Shown: piece by piece, positions 44,659 to 53,054 of the stretch
Layout: every line of letters begins with the position of its first letter
Position numbering within the stretch: position 1 is the stretch's first letter
From: Gordonia sediminis
GTDB taxonomy: Bacteria > Actinomycetota > Actinomycetes > Mycobacteriales > Mycobacteriaceae
Length of the DNA: 64,000 nucleotides
Assembly (NCBI GenBank): GCA_004193205.1
Contig: RZUM01000007.1
Span: forward strand, 62,001 to 126,000
Direction of reading: 5' to 3'
The notes under the pieces: model-generated
Database searches by the model: none
What the model was told of the DNA's origin: nothing
Seen by the model: the letters and a program-made list of their open reading frames with translations, nothing else
Program-made: the position numbers and the translations under genes

Positions 44659-46944
44659 GTGAGTGCGCAGGTGGATACCGTGTCAGCCGCAGCCGTCAGC
44701 CCCGACCAACCGCAACCCTTCCGGGAGCTCGGTCTCAAGGACGACGAGTACGCCCGGATCCGAGAGATCCTCGGGCGTCGCCCCACCGACGCCGAACTGG
44801 CCATGTACTCGGTGATGTGGTCGGAACACTGCAGCTACAAGTCGTCGAAGGTGCACCTGCGCTACTTCGGTGAGACCACCACCGACGAGATGCGCGCCGG
44901 GATGCTCGCGGGCATCGGCGAGAACGCCGGTGTCGTCGACGTCGGCGACGGGTGGGCGGTCACCTTCAAGGTCGAGTCGCACAACCACCCCAGCTACGTC
45001 GAGCCCTACCAGGGCGCCGCCACCGGTGTCGGCGGCATCGTCCGCGACATCATGGCGATGGGCGCCCGCCCCATCGCGGTGATGGACCAGCTGCGGTTCG
45101 GGCCCGCCGACGCCCCCGACACCCGACGCGTCCTCGACGGCGTGGTGCGCGGTGTCGGTGGCTACGGCAACTCGCTGGGCCTGCCCAACGTCGGCGGCGA
45201 GACCGTCTTCGACCCCAGCTATGCGGGTAACCCGCTCGTCAACGCGCTGTGTGCGGGGGTGCTGCGCACCGAGGACCTGCACCTCGCGTTCGCGTCGGGC
45301 ACCGGGAACAGGATCATCCTGTTCGGTGCCCGCACCGGACTCGACGGTATCGGCGGAGTGTCGGTGCTGGCCTCGGAGACGTTCGACGACAGCGAGGACT
45401 CGGGCCCCAACCGCAAGAAGTTGCCGAGCGTTCAGGTCGGCGACCCCTTCACCGAGAAGGTGCTCATCGAGTGCTGCCTCGAGCTGTACCACGCGGGGCT
45501 CGTCGTCGGCATCCAGGACCTCGGCGGTGCCGGTCTGTCCTGTGCGACCTCGGAACTGGCGGCGGCCGGTGACGGCGGGATGCACATCGACCTGGAGAAG
45601 GTGCCGATGCGCGCCGAGGGCATGACGCCGGCCGAAGTGCTCTCCAGCGAGTCGCAGGAACGCATGTGCGCCGTCGTCACCCCGGAGAACGTCGACGCCT
45701 TCATGGCCGTCTGCCGCAAGTGGGATGTGCTCGCCACCGATATCGGCGAGGTCACCGACGGCGATCATCTCGTCATCACCTGGCACGGTGAGACGGTCGT
45801 CGATGTCCCGCCGCGGACCGTCGCCCTCGAAGGACCCGTCTACCACCGTCCGCTCGAGCGGCCGGAGTGGCAGGACCGTGTGATCGAGTCGACCACCGCG
45901 CCGCTGGCCCGGCCCGACACCCCGGAGAAGCTGCGCAAGACGGCGCTGGCGATGCTCGGTTCCCCGGCATTGTGCAGCCGCAAGTTCATCACCGAGCAGT
46001 ACGACCGCTACGTCCGTGGCAACACGGTGCTCGCCGAGTACGCCGATTCCGGCATGGTCCGTATCGACGAGAGCTCCGGCCGCGGTATCGCTCTGGCCAC
46101 CGATGCGTCCGGGCGCTACACGTTCCTCGACCCGTACCGGGGTGCACAACTCGCGCTTGCCGAGGCCTACCGCAACGTCGCCGTGTCGGGTGCGCAGCCC
46201 AAGGCCGTCACCAACTGCCTCAACTTCGGCTCGCCCGAGGACCCGGCGGTGATGTGGCAGTTCCAGCAGGCCGTACGGGGCCTCGCCGACGGCTGCGCCA
46301 AGCTAGGTATCCCGGTGACCGGCGGCAACGTCAGCTTCTACAACCAGACCGGTTCGACGGCGATCCTGCCGACGCCGGTCGTCGGGGTGCTGGGCGTCAT
46401 CGACGACGTGCACCGGCGTATCCCGACCGGCCTCGGCACCGAACCGGGCGAGACGCTGATCCTGCTCGGTGAGACCCGTGACGAGTTCGACGGTTCCATC
46501 TGGGCACAGGTCGCCTACGATCACCTCGGCGGTGTGGCACCCCAGGTGGACCTCGACCACGAGCGGCTACTCGCCGACATCCTGGTCGCGGCATCCCGCG
46601 ACGGACTGGTCTCCGCGGCCCACGACCTGTCCGAGGGCGGGCTGCTACAGGCCGTCGTCGAGTCCGCTCTCGCCGGCGAAACCGGTTGCCGCATCCTGCT
46701 TCCCGAGGATGCGGACCCGTTCGTGTGGCTGTTCTCCGAGTCGACCGGCCGAGCGCTGGTCGCCGTGCCGCGCACCGAGGAGTCCCGGTTCGTCTCGATG
46801 CTCGACGCCCGCGGCATGCCGTGGACACGGATCGGCGTGGTCGACCAGGGCAGCGACGCGGTGTCGGTGCAGGATCAGTTCGAGATCACCCTCGAAGAGC
46901 TGCGCGCGGTGCACGAGGGGACACTGCCGAACCTGTTCCGCTGA
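44659..46944 (+). CDS. purL: phosphoribosylformylglycinamidine synthase subunit II
   Basis: Purine biosynthesis enzyme (761 residues) that makes FGAM from FGAR, ATP and ammonia delivered by PurQ. Small-PurL features are visible: the N-terminal [12 protein letters not shown] active-site block, [27 protein letters not shown], and a repeated AIRS-like half later ([12 protein letters not shown]). It starts with GTG at 44659. purQ and purS are not in the window. Confidence 0.95.
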   Translation: MSAQVDTVSAAAVSPDQPQPFRELGLKDDEYARIREILGRRPTDAELAMYSVMWSEHCSYKSSKVHLRYFGETTTDEMRAGMLAGIGENAGVVDVGDGWAVTFKVESHNHPSYVEPYQGAATGVGGIVRDIMAMGARPIAVMDQLRFGPADAPDTRRVLDGVVRGVGGYGNSLGLPNVGGETVFDPSYAGNPLVNALCAGVLRTEDLHLAFASGTGNRIILFGARTGLDGIGGVSVLASETFDDSEDSGPNRKKLPSVQVGDPFTEKVLIECCLELYHAGLVVGIQDLGGAGLSCATSELAAAGDGGMHIDLEKVPMRAEGMTPAEVLSSESQERMCAVVTPENVDAFMAVCRKWDVLATDIGEVTDGDHLVITWHGETVVDVPPRTVALEGPVYHRPLERPEWQDRVIESTTAPLARPDTPEKLRKTALAMLGSPALCSRKFITEQYDRYVRGNTVLAEYADSGMVRIDESSGRGIALATDASGRYTFLDPYRGAQLALAEAYRNVAVSGAQPKAVTNCLNFGSPEDPAVMWQFQQAVRGLADGCAKLGIPVTGGNVSFYNQTGSTAILPTPVVGVLGVIDDVHRRIPTGLGTEPGETLILLGETRDEFDGSIWAQVAYDHLGGVAPQVDLDHERLLADILVAASRDGLVSAAHDLSEGGLLQAVVESALAGETGCRILLPEDADPFVWLFSESTGRALVAVPRTEESRFVSMLDARGMPWTRIGVVDQGSDAVSVQDQFEITLEELRAVHEGTLPNLFR

Positions 46945-47052
46945 CGGCTCACCGACCCGGCGTAGCCCGAACGGTGGACGCCTGGCGTGGATGAGGCGCC
47001 GAGCTGCGCATATCCGGATAAGCTCCACCCGTCAACCACGCGGGAGGAATCG

Positions 47053-47574
47053 ATGAGCAACCCCTACGATCCGGGCCAGGATCCATCCGGTCAGCAGCCC
47101 TATGGCCAGGATCCATCCGGTCAGCAGCCTTATGGGCAGCAGCAGCCGTACGGTCAGCAGCCTTATGGCCAACAGCAGCCTTATGGCCAACAGCAGCCTT
47201 ATGGCCAACAGCAGCCTTATGGCCAACAGCAGCCGTACGGACAGCAGCCCTATGGCCAGCAGCCGTACGGTCAACAGCCCTATGGGCAGCAGTATGGTTA
47301 CGGCGCGCCGGGGCCCGCGCCGGACAACAACCTCGTCTGGGCGATCCTGTGCACAGTGCTGTGCTGTCTGCCGCTCGGCATCGTCGCGATCGTCAAGGCG
47401 ACGTCGGTAAGCAAGCTCTGGGCGGCCGGTGACTTCGCCGGTGCGCAGCGGGCCGCCGACGAGGCGAAGAAGTGGTCGATCTGGGGTGCCGTGGCCGGCG
47501 TCGTGGTGGCAATCATCAGCGTGATCTTCTATGTCCTCATCGTCGCAGCTGCCGTCTCCACGAACACGTACTGA
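47053..47574 (+). CDS. GQQPY-repeat CD225/dispanin-like membrane protein
   Basis: A 173-residue protein with a low-complexity N-terminal half built from repeated Gly-Gln-Gln-Pro-Tyr units, then a C-terminal CD225/dispanin-type region with two transmembrane segments ([25 protein letters not shown], and the last about 25 residues). Proteins of this kind are common in actinobacteria and are of unknown function. GGGAGGA 4 bp before the ATG at 47053 fixes the start. It overlaps the next gene by 44 bp. Confidence 0.78.
   Translation: MSNPYDPGQDPSGQQPYGQDPSGQQPYGQQQPYGQQPYGQQQPYGQQQPYGQQQPYGQQQPYGQQPYGQQPYGQQPYGQQYGYGAPGPAPDNNLVWAILCTVLCCLPLGIVAIVKATSVSKLWAAGDFAGAQRAADEAKKWSIWGAVAGVVVAIISVIFYVLIVAAAVSTNTY
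47161..47232. repeat. 18-bp tandem repeat encoding GQQPY-type units
   Basis: Four perfect copies of CCTTATGGCCAACAGCAG (starting at 47161, 47179, 47197 and 47215), flanked by degenerate copies from about 47085 to 47295. The unit keeps the reading frame, so copy number can change protein length without a frameshift. Confidence 0.9.
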
Positions 47575-48019
47575 CCGGTTCGAGAGGGCGGTCCTGGCGA
47601 AACAGACGGCCCTCTCATCGCATCGGTCGCTCGGGCCGGGCATCATCGTCGCCGGCGCCGCGGCGGGCTGTACCGCGATCTGGCTCGGCGACCCGACCAC
47701 GCCCGGTGGGATCCTCCCGGCCTGCCCCACCAAGCTGTTGTTCGGTGTCACCTGCCCAGGGTGCGGATCTATGAGGATGATCTACGCACTGATGCACGGC
47801 GATGTCCCGGCCGCGCTGCACTTCAACGCGCTGGGAGTGGTGGCGATCGTGCTGCTGGTCTATGCCTTCGGGGCATACAGCGTCGGACTGTGGCGGGGTC
47901 GGCGTGTGCGTAGCTGGCAGCACCTGCGCTACGCGCCGATGATCGCGCTCGTCGCCGTCGTCTCGTGGTTCATCGTCCGCAACGTTCCGATCGAGCCCCT
48001 GTGGTCGCTGCACGTCTAG
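47531..48019 (+). CDS. DUF2752 family membrane protein
   Basis: A 162-residue protein with the DUF2752 signature ([19 protein letters not shown], about 64-82) and three likely membrane segments (about 36-52, 96-115, 135-152). The conserved Cys-Pro-Gly-Cys-Gly motif is typical; function unknown. The best start overlaps the CD225-like gene by 44 bp, so the true start is uncertain, but the downstream part is clearly coding. Confidence 0.72.
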   Translation: MSSSSQLPSPRTRTDRFERAVLAKQTALSSHRSLGPGIIVAGAAAGCTAIWLGDPTTPGGILPACPTKLLFGVTCPGCGSMRMIYALMHGDVPAALHFNALGVVAIVLLVYAFGAYSVGLWRGRRVRSWQHLRYAPMIALVAVVSWFIVRNVPIEPLWSLHV

Positions 48020-48033
48020 TGTTGCCGCGGGCG

Positions 48034-48897
48034 CTACAGCGCGGCGATCAGACCTTCCGGGTCGTCGGTGGTGATCTGGTCCACGCGCAGCTCGATGAGC
48101 CTGCGAACCTGCCGCAACTGCTCGCCGGTGACGCCCCGGACCGTGTACGCGTCGACGGTGCGTCCGCGGTCGTGGAAGGCCCCGACGATGTCGTAGCCGC
48201 GACAGTCGGCCTCGAGGATCAGCCTGATCTCCAGGTACACCATCTCGGCGTGCGGCGACGCACTCACGGCGCGCTCGACGAATCCGTCGAACGCCCGCGT
48301 GAGCAGTACCCGGCGAACCGCACCGCGATGGCACGGGTCATAGCCGATGCGAATGCCGGGCACCGCATCGGTGAGCATCCCCACCGCCTCGGCGTCCCCG
48401 CACGACAGGATCGCGTGTGCGGCGAACGGTGTCACCGCGGCGGCGAAGTTCCGGATGGCCGTGTCGTCGAGCGCTGCGGCCGTCTCCTTGAAATCCAACT
48501 GCAACAACGCATCCGGATGAACCGGGATCGTCCCCAGCACATCGGCCAGATCCTCGAGCAGCAGCACCCGCTCGTGCAGTGGGGACCCGTCCTGCGCGCG
48601 TAGGAAAAGGGAACGCACCTGTGCGGCGGTCAGATCGTCGACCCGCCCGGTTCCGGTGGTGGCGCCGGCGACGTCGCGGTCGTGCAGCACCGCGAACCCG
48701 CGGTCGGCATGGATGCGAAGGTCGATCTCGACGCTGGCCCCAGCCCGCATGCCCTCGACGATGCGGCTCGCCGTGAACGCCGGATCGCCGGCACGGCAGC
48801 GCGCCCGATGCCACTTGATCAGGGTCTTGTGACCCTCGTGCCGCACCGCGACGGGTGCGACGGTGGAGTCGTGGGCCTCGTCGTTGCGATGCTGCAC
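48034..48897 (-). CDS. glycerophosphodiester phosphodiesterase-like protein
   Basis: About 287 residues with a GDPD-like TIM-barrel pattern (EIDLRIHADRGFAVLHDRDVAGATTGTGRVDDLT and DQITTDDPEGLIAAL near the end). The start motif usually H-R-G...E-N-T reads WHRARCRAGDPAFT here, so the Glu-Asn-Thr group is not conserved; activity may be altered. The GTG at 48897 is my choice; the frame is open much further upstream without family character. Confidence 0.7.
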   Translation of the reverse strand: MQHRNDEAHDSTVAPVAVRHEGHKTLIKWHRARCRAGDPAFTASRIVEGMRAGASVEIDLRIHADRGFAVLHDRDVAGATTGTGRVDDLTAAQVRSLFLRAQDGSPLHERVLLLEDLADVLGTIPVHPDALLQLDFKETAAALDDTAIRNFAAAVTPFAAHAILSCGDAEAVGMLTDAVPGIRIGYDPCHRGAVRRVLLTRAFDGFVERAVSASPHAEMVYLEIRLILEADCRGYDIVGAFHDRGRTVDAYTVRGVTGEQLRQVRRLIELRVDQITTDDPEGLIAAL

Positions 48898-48934
48898 GAC
48901 CGTGACCCTACGGCACGCGATGATCGGAGGGCGG

Positions 48935-49600
48935 ATGAGATTCTCGATCGGGCGGTGGGTCGGCCTGGTGACGGCCGCGGAGTCCGTCGGCTTCCTGATC
49001 CCCGCATCCGCGTTGGCGCTCACCACGATCGTGGATTTCCCGCCGTGGGCGGCGTGGATCACCGTCGTCGTGTTCGGAGCGGGTGAGGGTGCGCTGCTGG
49101 GACTCGGGCAGGCCCTCGCGCTGCGGCCGACGGTGCTTGCCGTTCCGGTGCTCCGGTGGGTGGCCGCCACCGCGGTCGCGGCATCGTTCGCCTGGTCGTT
49201 GGGGATGTTGCCGTCGACCCTCGACGACTCGGGAGTCGACGTGGACTTCGGACATCCGATGGTGTGGGTGGTGATGGGCGTCGGCGGGATCGCGTTGTTG
49301 CTGAGCATCCCGACCGCCCAATATCTGGTGCTGCGCGGCCGTGTGTCCGGCGCGGCCTGGTGGATTCCGGTGAATGTCGCCGCGTGGTCGGTCGGGCTGA
49401 TGTTCACCTTTCTGCCCAGCCCCTTCGTCGACGAGACCACGCCGGGCTGGGTGATGGCGGTGGCCTTCGCCGGAGCCGGAGTCTGCATGGCCGCGACGGT
49501 CGCCACCGTCACCGGGCTGTGGTGGCGACGGCGTGACCGGGTACTGTCTTCGGCGAACCAGACCCAGGGAAGTGAAACATGTTCTAATTTGGGGGCATGA
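48935..49600 (+). CDS. integral membrane protein, 221 aa
   Basis: Hydrophobic protein with about six predicted membrane segments (for example WVGLVTAAESVGFLIPASAL and WVMAVAFAGAGVCMAATV), function unknown. GGAGGG precedes the ATG at 48935. Its last codons overlap the start of the next gene by 4 bp and contain a perfect KstR-type operator, so the stretch is both coding and regulatory. Confidence 0.7.
   Translation: MRFSIGRWVGLVTAAESVGFLIPASALALTTIVDFPPWAAWITVVVFGAGEGALLGLGQALALRPTVLAVPVLRWVAATAVAASFAWSLGMLPSTLDDSGVDVDFGHPMVWVVMGVGGIALLLSIPTAQYLVLRGRVSGAAWWIPVNVAAWSVGLMFTFLPSPFVDETTPGWVMAVAFAGAGVCMAATVATVTGLWWRRRDRVLSSANQTQGSETCSNLGA
49573..49586. promoter_or_regulatory. KstR operator (perfect match) inside a gene end
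   Basis: TGAAACATGTTCTA fits TnnAACnnGTTnnA at every fixed base. It lies inside the final codons of the membrane protein gene and ends 10 bp before the ATG at 49597, so transcription of the next gene could begin at or near that start (leaderless). Confidence 0.75.
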
Positions 49601-50673
49601 CGCTACGCGTGGTCGAGTGGTCGACCGGGACCGTCGGCAGGCACGCCATCGCCGGGATCGACGCCCGGCCGGATCTGGAACTCGTCGGGGTCTGGGTGTC
49701 CGACCCGGCGAAGGTGGGGCGGGATGCCGGTGAACTCGCCGGCCTGGGCCGCGAACTCGGGGTGATCGCGACCAATGACCGGGACGCCCTGATCGCACTC
49801 AAACCCGACTGCATCGTGCATACCGCAATGACCGACGACCGGATCTTCGAGGCCATCGACGATCTCATCTCCTTCGTCGAGGCCGGGATCAACGTGGTGT
49901 CCAGCGGCCCCGTGGTGTTGCAGTTCCCGGCCGGCATCATCGACGCCGACCTCCTCGACCGGATCGAAACGGCAGGCCGAACCGGGAACGCCAGCCTGCA
50001 CGTCAATGGCATCGACCCCGGCTTCGCCAACGACGTGCTCCCACTGGCGATGACGAGTCTGTCGCAGCGTATCGAGGAGGTTCGTTGCCTGGAGATCGCC
50101 GACTACTCGACCTACTATCAGCCCGTCGTCATGAAAGCCATCTTCGGTTTCGGTCAGCCGATGGACGAGACCCCGATCCTGCTCTACCCGGGCGTGCTGG
50201 CCATGGGCTGGGGGAGCGTCGTCCGTCAGCTCGCCGCCGGACTCGGTGTCACCCTCGACGAACCGCTCCTCGAGCGTCACGAGCGGGTCGCGGCGGACCG
50301 CGAGTACTCCACGGTGTCCGTGGAGATCTCCGAAGGGACCATGGCCGCACTGCATTTCGAGGTTGTCGGGCAGGTCGACGGGGTCGACCGGGTGGTGCTC
50401 GAGCACTATACGAGGACCCACCCCGACCAGTGCCCGGACTGGCCGAAACCTGCCGAGGGTGACGGCTGCTACCGCATCCTCATCTCCGGCGAACCCGAGA
50501 TGACCGTCGAGTTCACCCACCGCGGCGAGCACGGCGACCACAATGTGTCGGGGATGATCGTCACCGCCATGCGCTTGGTGAATTCCGTTGCCGCCGTGGT
50601 CGATGCGAAGCCGGGGTTGGTGACCGCGCTCGACCTGCCGCCGGTCACTGGTCGGGGTCTGGTCGCGGGGTGA
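49597..50673 (+). CDS. DapB-like NAD(P)-binding oxidoreductase
   Basis: A 358-residue protein related to dihydrodipicolinate reductase N-terminal-domain proteins such as 2,4-diaminopentanoate dehydrogenase. The N-terminus MTLRVVEWSTGTVGRHAI carries a G-x-G-x-x-G-like nucleotide site, and the C-terminal half resembles a large substrate-binding domain. It is not expected to be the lysine-pathway DapB. The perfect KstR-type operator 10 bp upstream suggests a role in steroid catabolism, so the substrate may be a steroid or sterol-derived acid. Confidence 0.72.
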   Translation: MTLRVVEWSTGTVGRHAIAGIDARPDLELVGVWVSDPAKVGRDAGELAGLGRELGVIATNDRDALIALKPDCIVHTAMTDDRIFEAIDDLISFVEAGINVVSSGPVVLQFPAGIIDADLLDRIETAGRTGNASLHVNGIDPGFANDVLPLAMTSLSQRIEEVRCLEIADYSTYYQPVVMKAIFGFGQPMDETPILLYPGVLAMGWGSVVRQLAAGLGVTLDEPLLERHERVAADREYSTVSVEISEGTMAALHFEVVGQVDGVDRVVLEHYTRTHPDQCPDWPKPAEGDGCYRILISGEPEMTVEFTHRGEHGDHNVSGMIVTAMRLVNSVAAVVDAKPGLVTALDLPPVTGRGLVAG

Positions 50674-50686
50674 GGATCTTTTCGGT

Positions 50687-50851
50687 TGAGTGGTCTCGAT
50701 ACGCGTCGGGCTCGCTTCGCTCGCTCGTCGCTACTCGACCATCGTTGGGCCCCTGCTGGTCGATCTCGATACGGTGCCTCGCTACGCTCGGTACCTACTC
50801 GATCCGGCGGAGTAGCCGCGAACGTAGTGAGTGGCGTATCGAGACCACTCA
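50687..50851. repeat. intergenic inverted repeat, Gordonia-type
   Basis: TGAGTGGTCTCGATACGC (50687-50704) and its exact reverse complement GCGTATCGAGACCACTCA (50834-50851) bracket 129 bp of shorter repeats such as GCTCGCTTCGCTCGCTCG and CTACTCGACC. No gene fits here. The pattern resembles multi-copy intergenic palindromes of Gordonia and relatives. It separates the DapB-like gene from the convergent amidohydrolase and can also form a terminator-like structure. Confidence 0.8.
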
Positions 50852-50861
50852 CGCCGTTCGA

Positions 50862-52124
50862 CTACGCCTTGGCCATGTGCGTCTCGGTGTAGCGCCGCTT
50901 CCACTCCTCGCGTGAGCGGATGGAGACGTCGACGTCGGCGGCCGAACGCCGCAGCGCACCCACATTGATCTCGGCGCGCGACTTGGTCGCCAGCGGGTCC
51001 CAGTTGAAGAACCGCGCCGAGTTCTGCCAGCCGATCTTGTCGATGTCGACATCGTCGGCGCCCGCGGCCTGGAGTTCGGTCAGCATCTTCTCCGGCGCAT
51101 CGGGCCAGAAGCAGTCGGAGTGCGGGTAGTCGCACTCCCAGGCGATGATGTCGATGCCGATCTCGTGGCGGAACTTCAGTGCCGTCGGATCGGTGACATA
51201 GCAGGCCAGTGAATGCTCCTTGAACACTTCGCTGGGCAGCCGGCCGCCGAAGTCGCGGCGCAGCCACCGCTGGTTCGTGTAGTGGCGGTCGCAGCGATCC
51301 AGATAGAAAGGTATCCAACCGATTCCGCCCTCGGAGAAGGCGAACCTCAGATCGGGGTAGGTGCGCATCGCCGGTCCCCACAGCAGGTCCTGGGCGGCAA
51401 GTGCGGAAATCTGGCTGGCGAGCACCATCAGGCTGTCGATGGTCGAGTCCTTCGCCAGGTTCAGGGCGCCGAAGCCGGTACCGATGTGGAGGCACATCAC
51501 CAGGCCTGTCTCGCAGAGGGTTTCGAACACCGGACCCCAATAGTCCATGCTGTGGTAGCTCGGCAGCCCTTCGAGATGGGGCAGCTCGGGCATGGTGACC
51601 GCTTTGCAGCCCTTGGCGGCGACCCGGCGGATCTCGGCACACATCGCCTCTACGTTCCATGTCGGCAGCAGCGCGAGGGGAATGAAGCGTTCGGGGTAGG
51701 TGCCCGCCCACTCGTCGATGTGCCAGTCGTTGTAGGCGGAGACCATCATGATGGTGATGTCGCTCTGGTGTTGATTGAGGTGCCGCGCGGAGAATCCCGC
51801 GAAGGTGGGGAAGCACATGGACGCCCAGATTCCGTTGCGGCTCATGTCGCGAACGCGTTCATGGACGTCGTAGGTGCCCGGCCGCATCTCGGCGAAGCCT
51901 GCCGGGTCGCGTCCCCATTCCTCGGCGGGCCAGGACACGACGGCGTTCAGGCCACTGACACCGGCCTGCTTTCCCATGTAGATCCACTGGTCCACGCCCT
52001 TGTCGTCGGTGACGACCGTCGGGGCGTACTCACGGTACTTCTCCGGGACATGTCGCATGAACATGTCCGGCGGTTCGACGACGTGGTCGTCGATGCTGAT
52101 CAGCACCAGGTCGTCAACGTTCAT
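50862..52124 (-). CDS. amidohydrolase family (ACMSD-like) protein
   Basis: A 420-residue amidohydrolase-2 family member, a family of metal-dependent hydrolases and decarboxylases. The N-terminal metal motif is SIDDHVVEPPDMF, with a distal His in CLHIGTGFGAL and a late ECDYPHSDCFW. Whether it hydrolyses or decarboxylates its substrate is unknown. It starts 35 bp after the MntR/DtxR-like gene and is probably in the same transcript, divergent from the mutase operon. Confidence 0.82.
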   Translation of the reverse strand: MNVDDLVLISIDDHVVEPPDMFMRHVPEKYREYAPTVVTDDKGVDQWIYMGKQAGVSGLNAVVSWPAEEWGRDPAGFAEMRPGTYDVHERVRDMSRNGIWASMCFPTFAGFSARHLNQHQSDITIMMVSAYNDWHIDEWAGTYPERFIPLALLPTWNVEAMCAEIRRVAAKGCKAVTMPELPHLEGLPSYHSMDYWGPVFETLCETGLVMCLHIGTGFGALNLAKDSTIDSLMVLASQISALAAQDLLWGPAMRTYPDLRFAFSEGGIGWIPFYLDRCDRHYTNQRWLRRDFGGRLPSEVFKEHSLACYVTDPTALKFRHEIGIDIIAWECDYPHSDCFWPDAPEKMLTELQAAGADDVDIDKIGWQNSARFFNWDPLATKSRAEINVGALRRSAADVDVSIRSREEWKRRYTETHMAKA

Positions 52125-52159
52125 CTACATCTCCTTCGTCGCGGGGCTGGCTGAGGATG

Positions 52160-52882
52160 TCAGGGGCGGTCGGTGCGGGTGATCCAGATCGAGCACGCGG
52201 CAACGTCGCCGAGCACAATGTCGGCACCGCCGGTGCCGGTCGACACAGACATGGTTCCGGCGCACGGCCGGGTGACCCCGACCGTCACGACCTGGTCGAG
52301 GGTCAGGTGCACCTGGTCGAAGTATTCGAGCATGGCCGGATCGGAATCATCGATTCGCGAGATCACGCCTCGATCGCCGGCCGAACACGATGCCAGCGGC
52401 GTGAGTTCCAAGGGTGGCAGGACACCGTCCGCGTCCGGGATCGGGTCGCCGTGCGGATCCCGTGTCGGATACCCGAGCCGGGCGTCGATGTGGTCGATGA
52501 CGCGATCCGACGCTGTATGGGCGAGCGCGACGGCGTCGTCGTGCACCTCGTGCCAGCCATATCCCAGCTCGCGGACCAGGAAGGTCTCGAGCAGGCGTTG
52601 TCGTCGGACGATGGACAGTGCCGTGGCCGTGCCGAGATCGGTCAACGTCACCGAGCCGTAGCGCTTGTGGCTCACCAGTCCTCGCTCGGCGAGTCGCCGC
52701 AGTGTCGTCGACACCGTGGAAGGCGCGACGTCGAGGCGGCAGGCGAGGGACGACGAGGTGACCTTTCCTGCAGACCATTCGCTCGCGGTCCAGATGGCCT
52801 TCAGATGGTCACGCGCCGTCACCGACAGGTCGGACAGGAGTGCCGTCTGTGGTGGTCGTGCGATTGCTGTTTCGACGCTCAC
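52160..52882 (-). CDS. DtxR/MntR-like metal-dependent regulator
   Basis: A 240-residue regulator with an N-terminal winged helix (LKAIWTASEWSAGKVTSSSLA, then STVSTTLRRLAERGLVSHKRYGSVTLT), a metal-binding dimerisation region (RLLETFLVRELGYGWHEVHDDA), and a C-terminal SH3-like FeoA domain. Sequence style is like actinobacterial MntR/SirR. No metal transporter gene is nearby; instead it sits beside catabolic genes. The start codon GTG at 52882 is 30 bp from a GAGAATATGATTCTC palindrome, so it may be autoregulated and control the divergent mutase operon. Confidence 0.82.
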   Translation of the reverse strand: MSVETAIARPPQTALLSDLSVTARDHLKAIWTASEWSAGKVTSSSLACRLDVAPSTVSTTLRRLAERGLVSHKRYGSVTLTDLGTATALSIVRRQRLLETFLVRELGYGWHEVHDDAVALAHTASDRVIDHIDARLGYPTRDPHGDPIPDADGVLPPLELTPLASCSAGDRGVISRIDDSDPAMLEYFDQVHLTLDQVVTVGVTRPCAGTMSVSTGTGGADIVLGDVAACSIWITRTDRP

Positions 52883-52912
52883 GTGATCACCGTAACACTA
52901 ATCTCTATCGAC

Positions 52913-52927
52913 GAGAATATGATTCTC
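52913..52927. promoter_or_regulatory. GAGAAT-N3-ATTCTC palindrome, candidate operator
   Basis: GAGAATATGATTCTC lies in the divergent region between the MntR-like gene and the mutase operon. A closely similar palindrome (8-bp arms) lies in the other divergent promoter region of the same island at 58472-58490. AT-rich and isolated in GC-rich DNA, it is a good operator candidate. Confidence 0.65.
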
Positions 52928-53054
52928 ATCAGTCGTATACCTCGGCCGGGTCGATGCCAGGCGTCCCGCACTCGAAGCTGCCATAGAACGAGGTCTCGTG
53001 GTATGAAGACCGTGGTATTGGCATTCTCCTAAATCGGAAGTAGCGTATTCGACG

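Noticed and set aside
47085-47295. Repeated array resembling CRISPR
   Set aside because: Repeats are direct, in frame, without unique spacers, and encode GQQPY units of a protein.
52160-52882. Assigning the regulator as iron-sensing IdeR
   Set aside because: Sequence style (WHEVHDDA, length 240) is closer to MntR/SirR; no iron-uptake genes are around. Only a DtxR/MntR-like call is supported.
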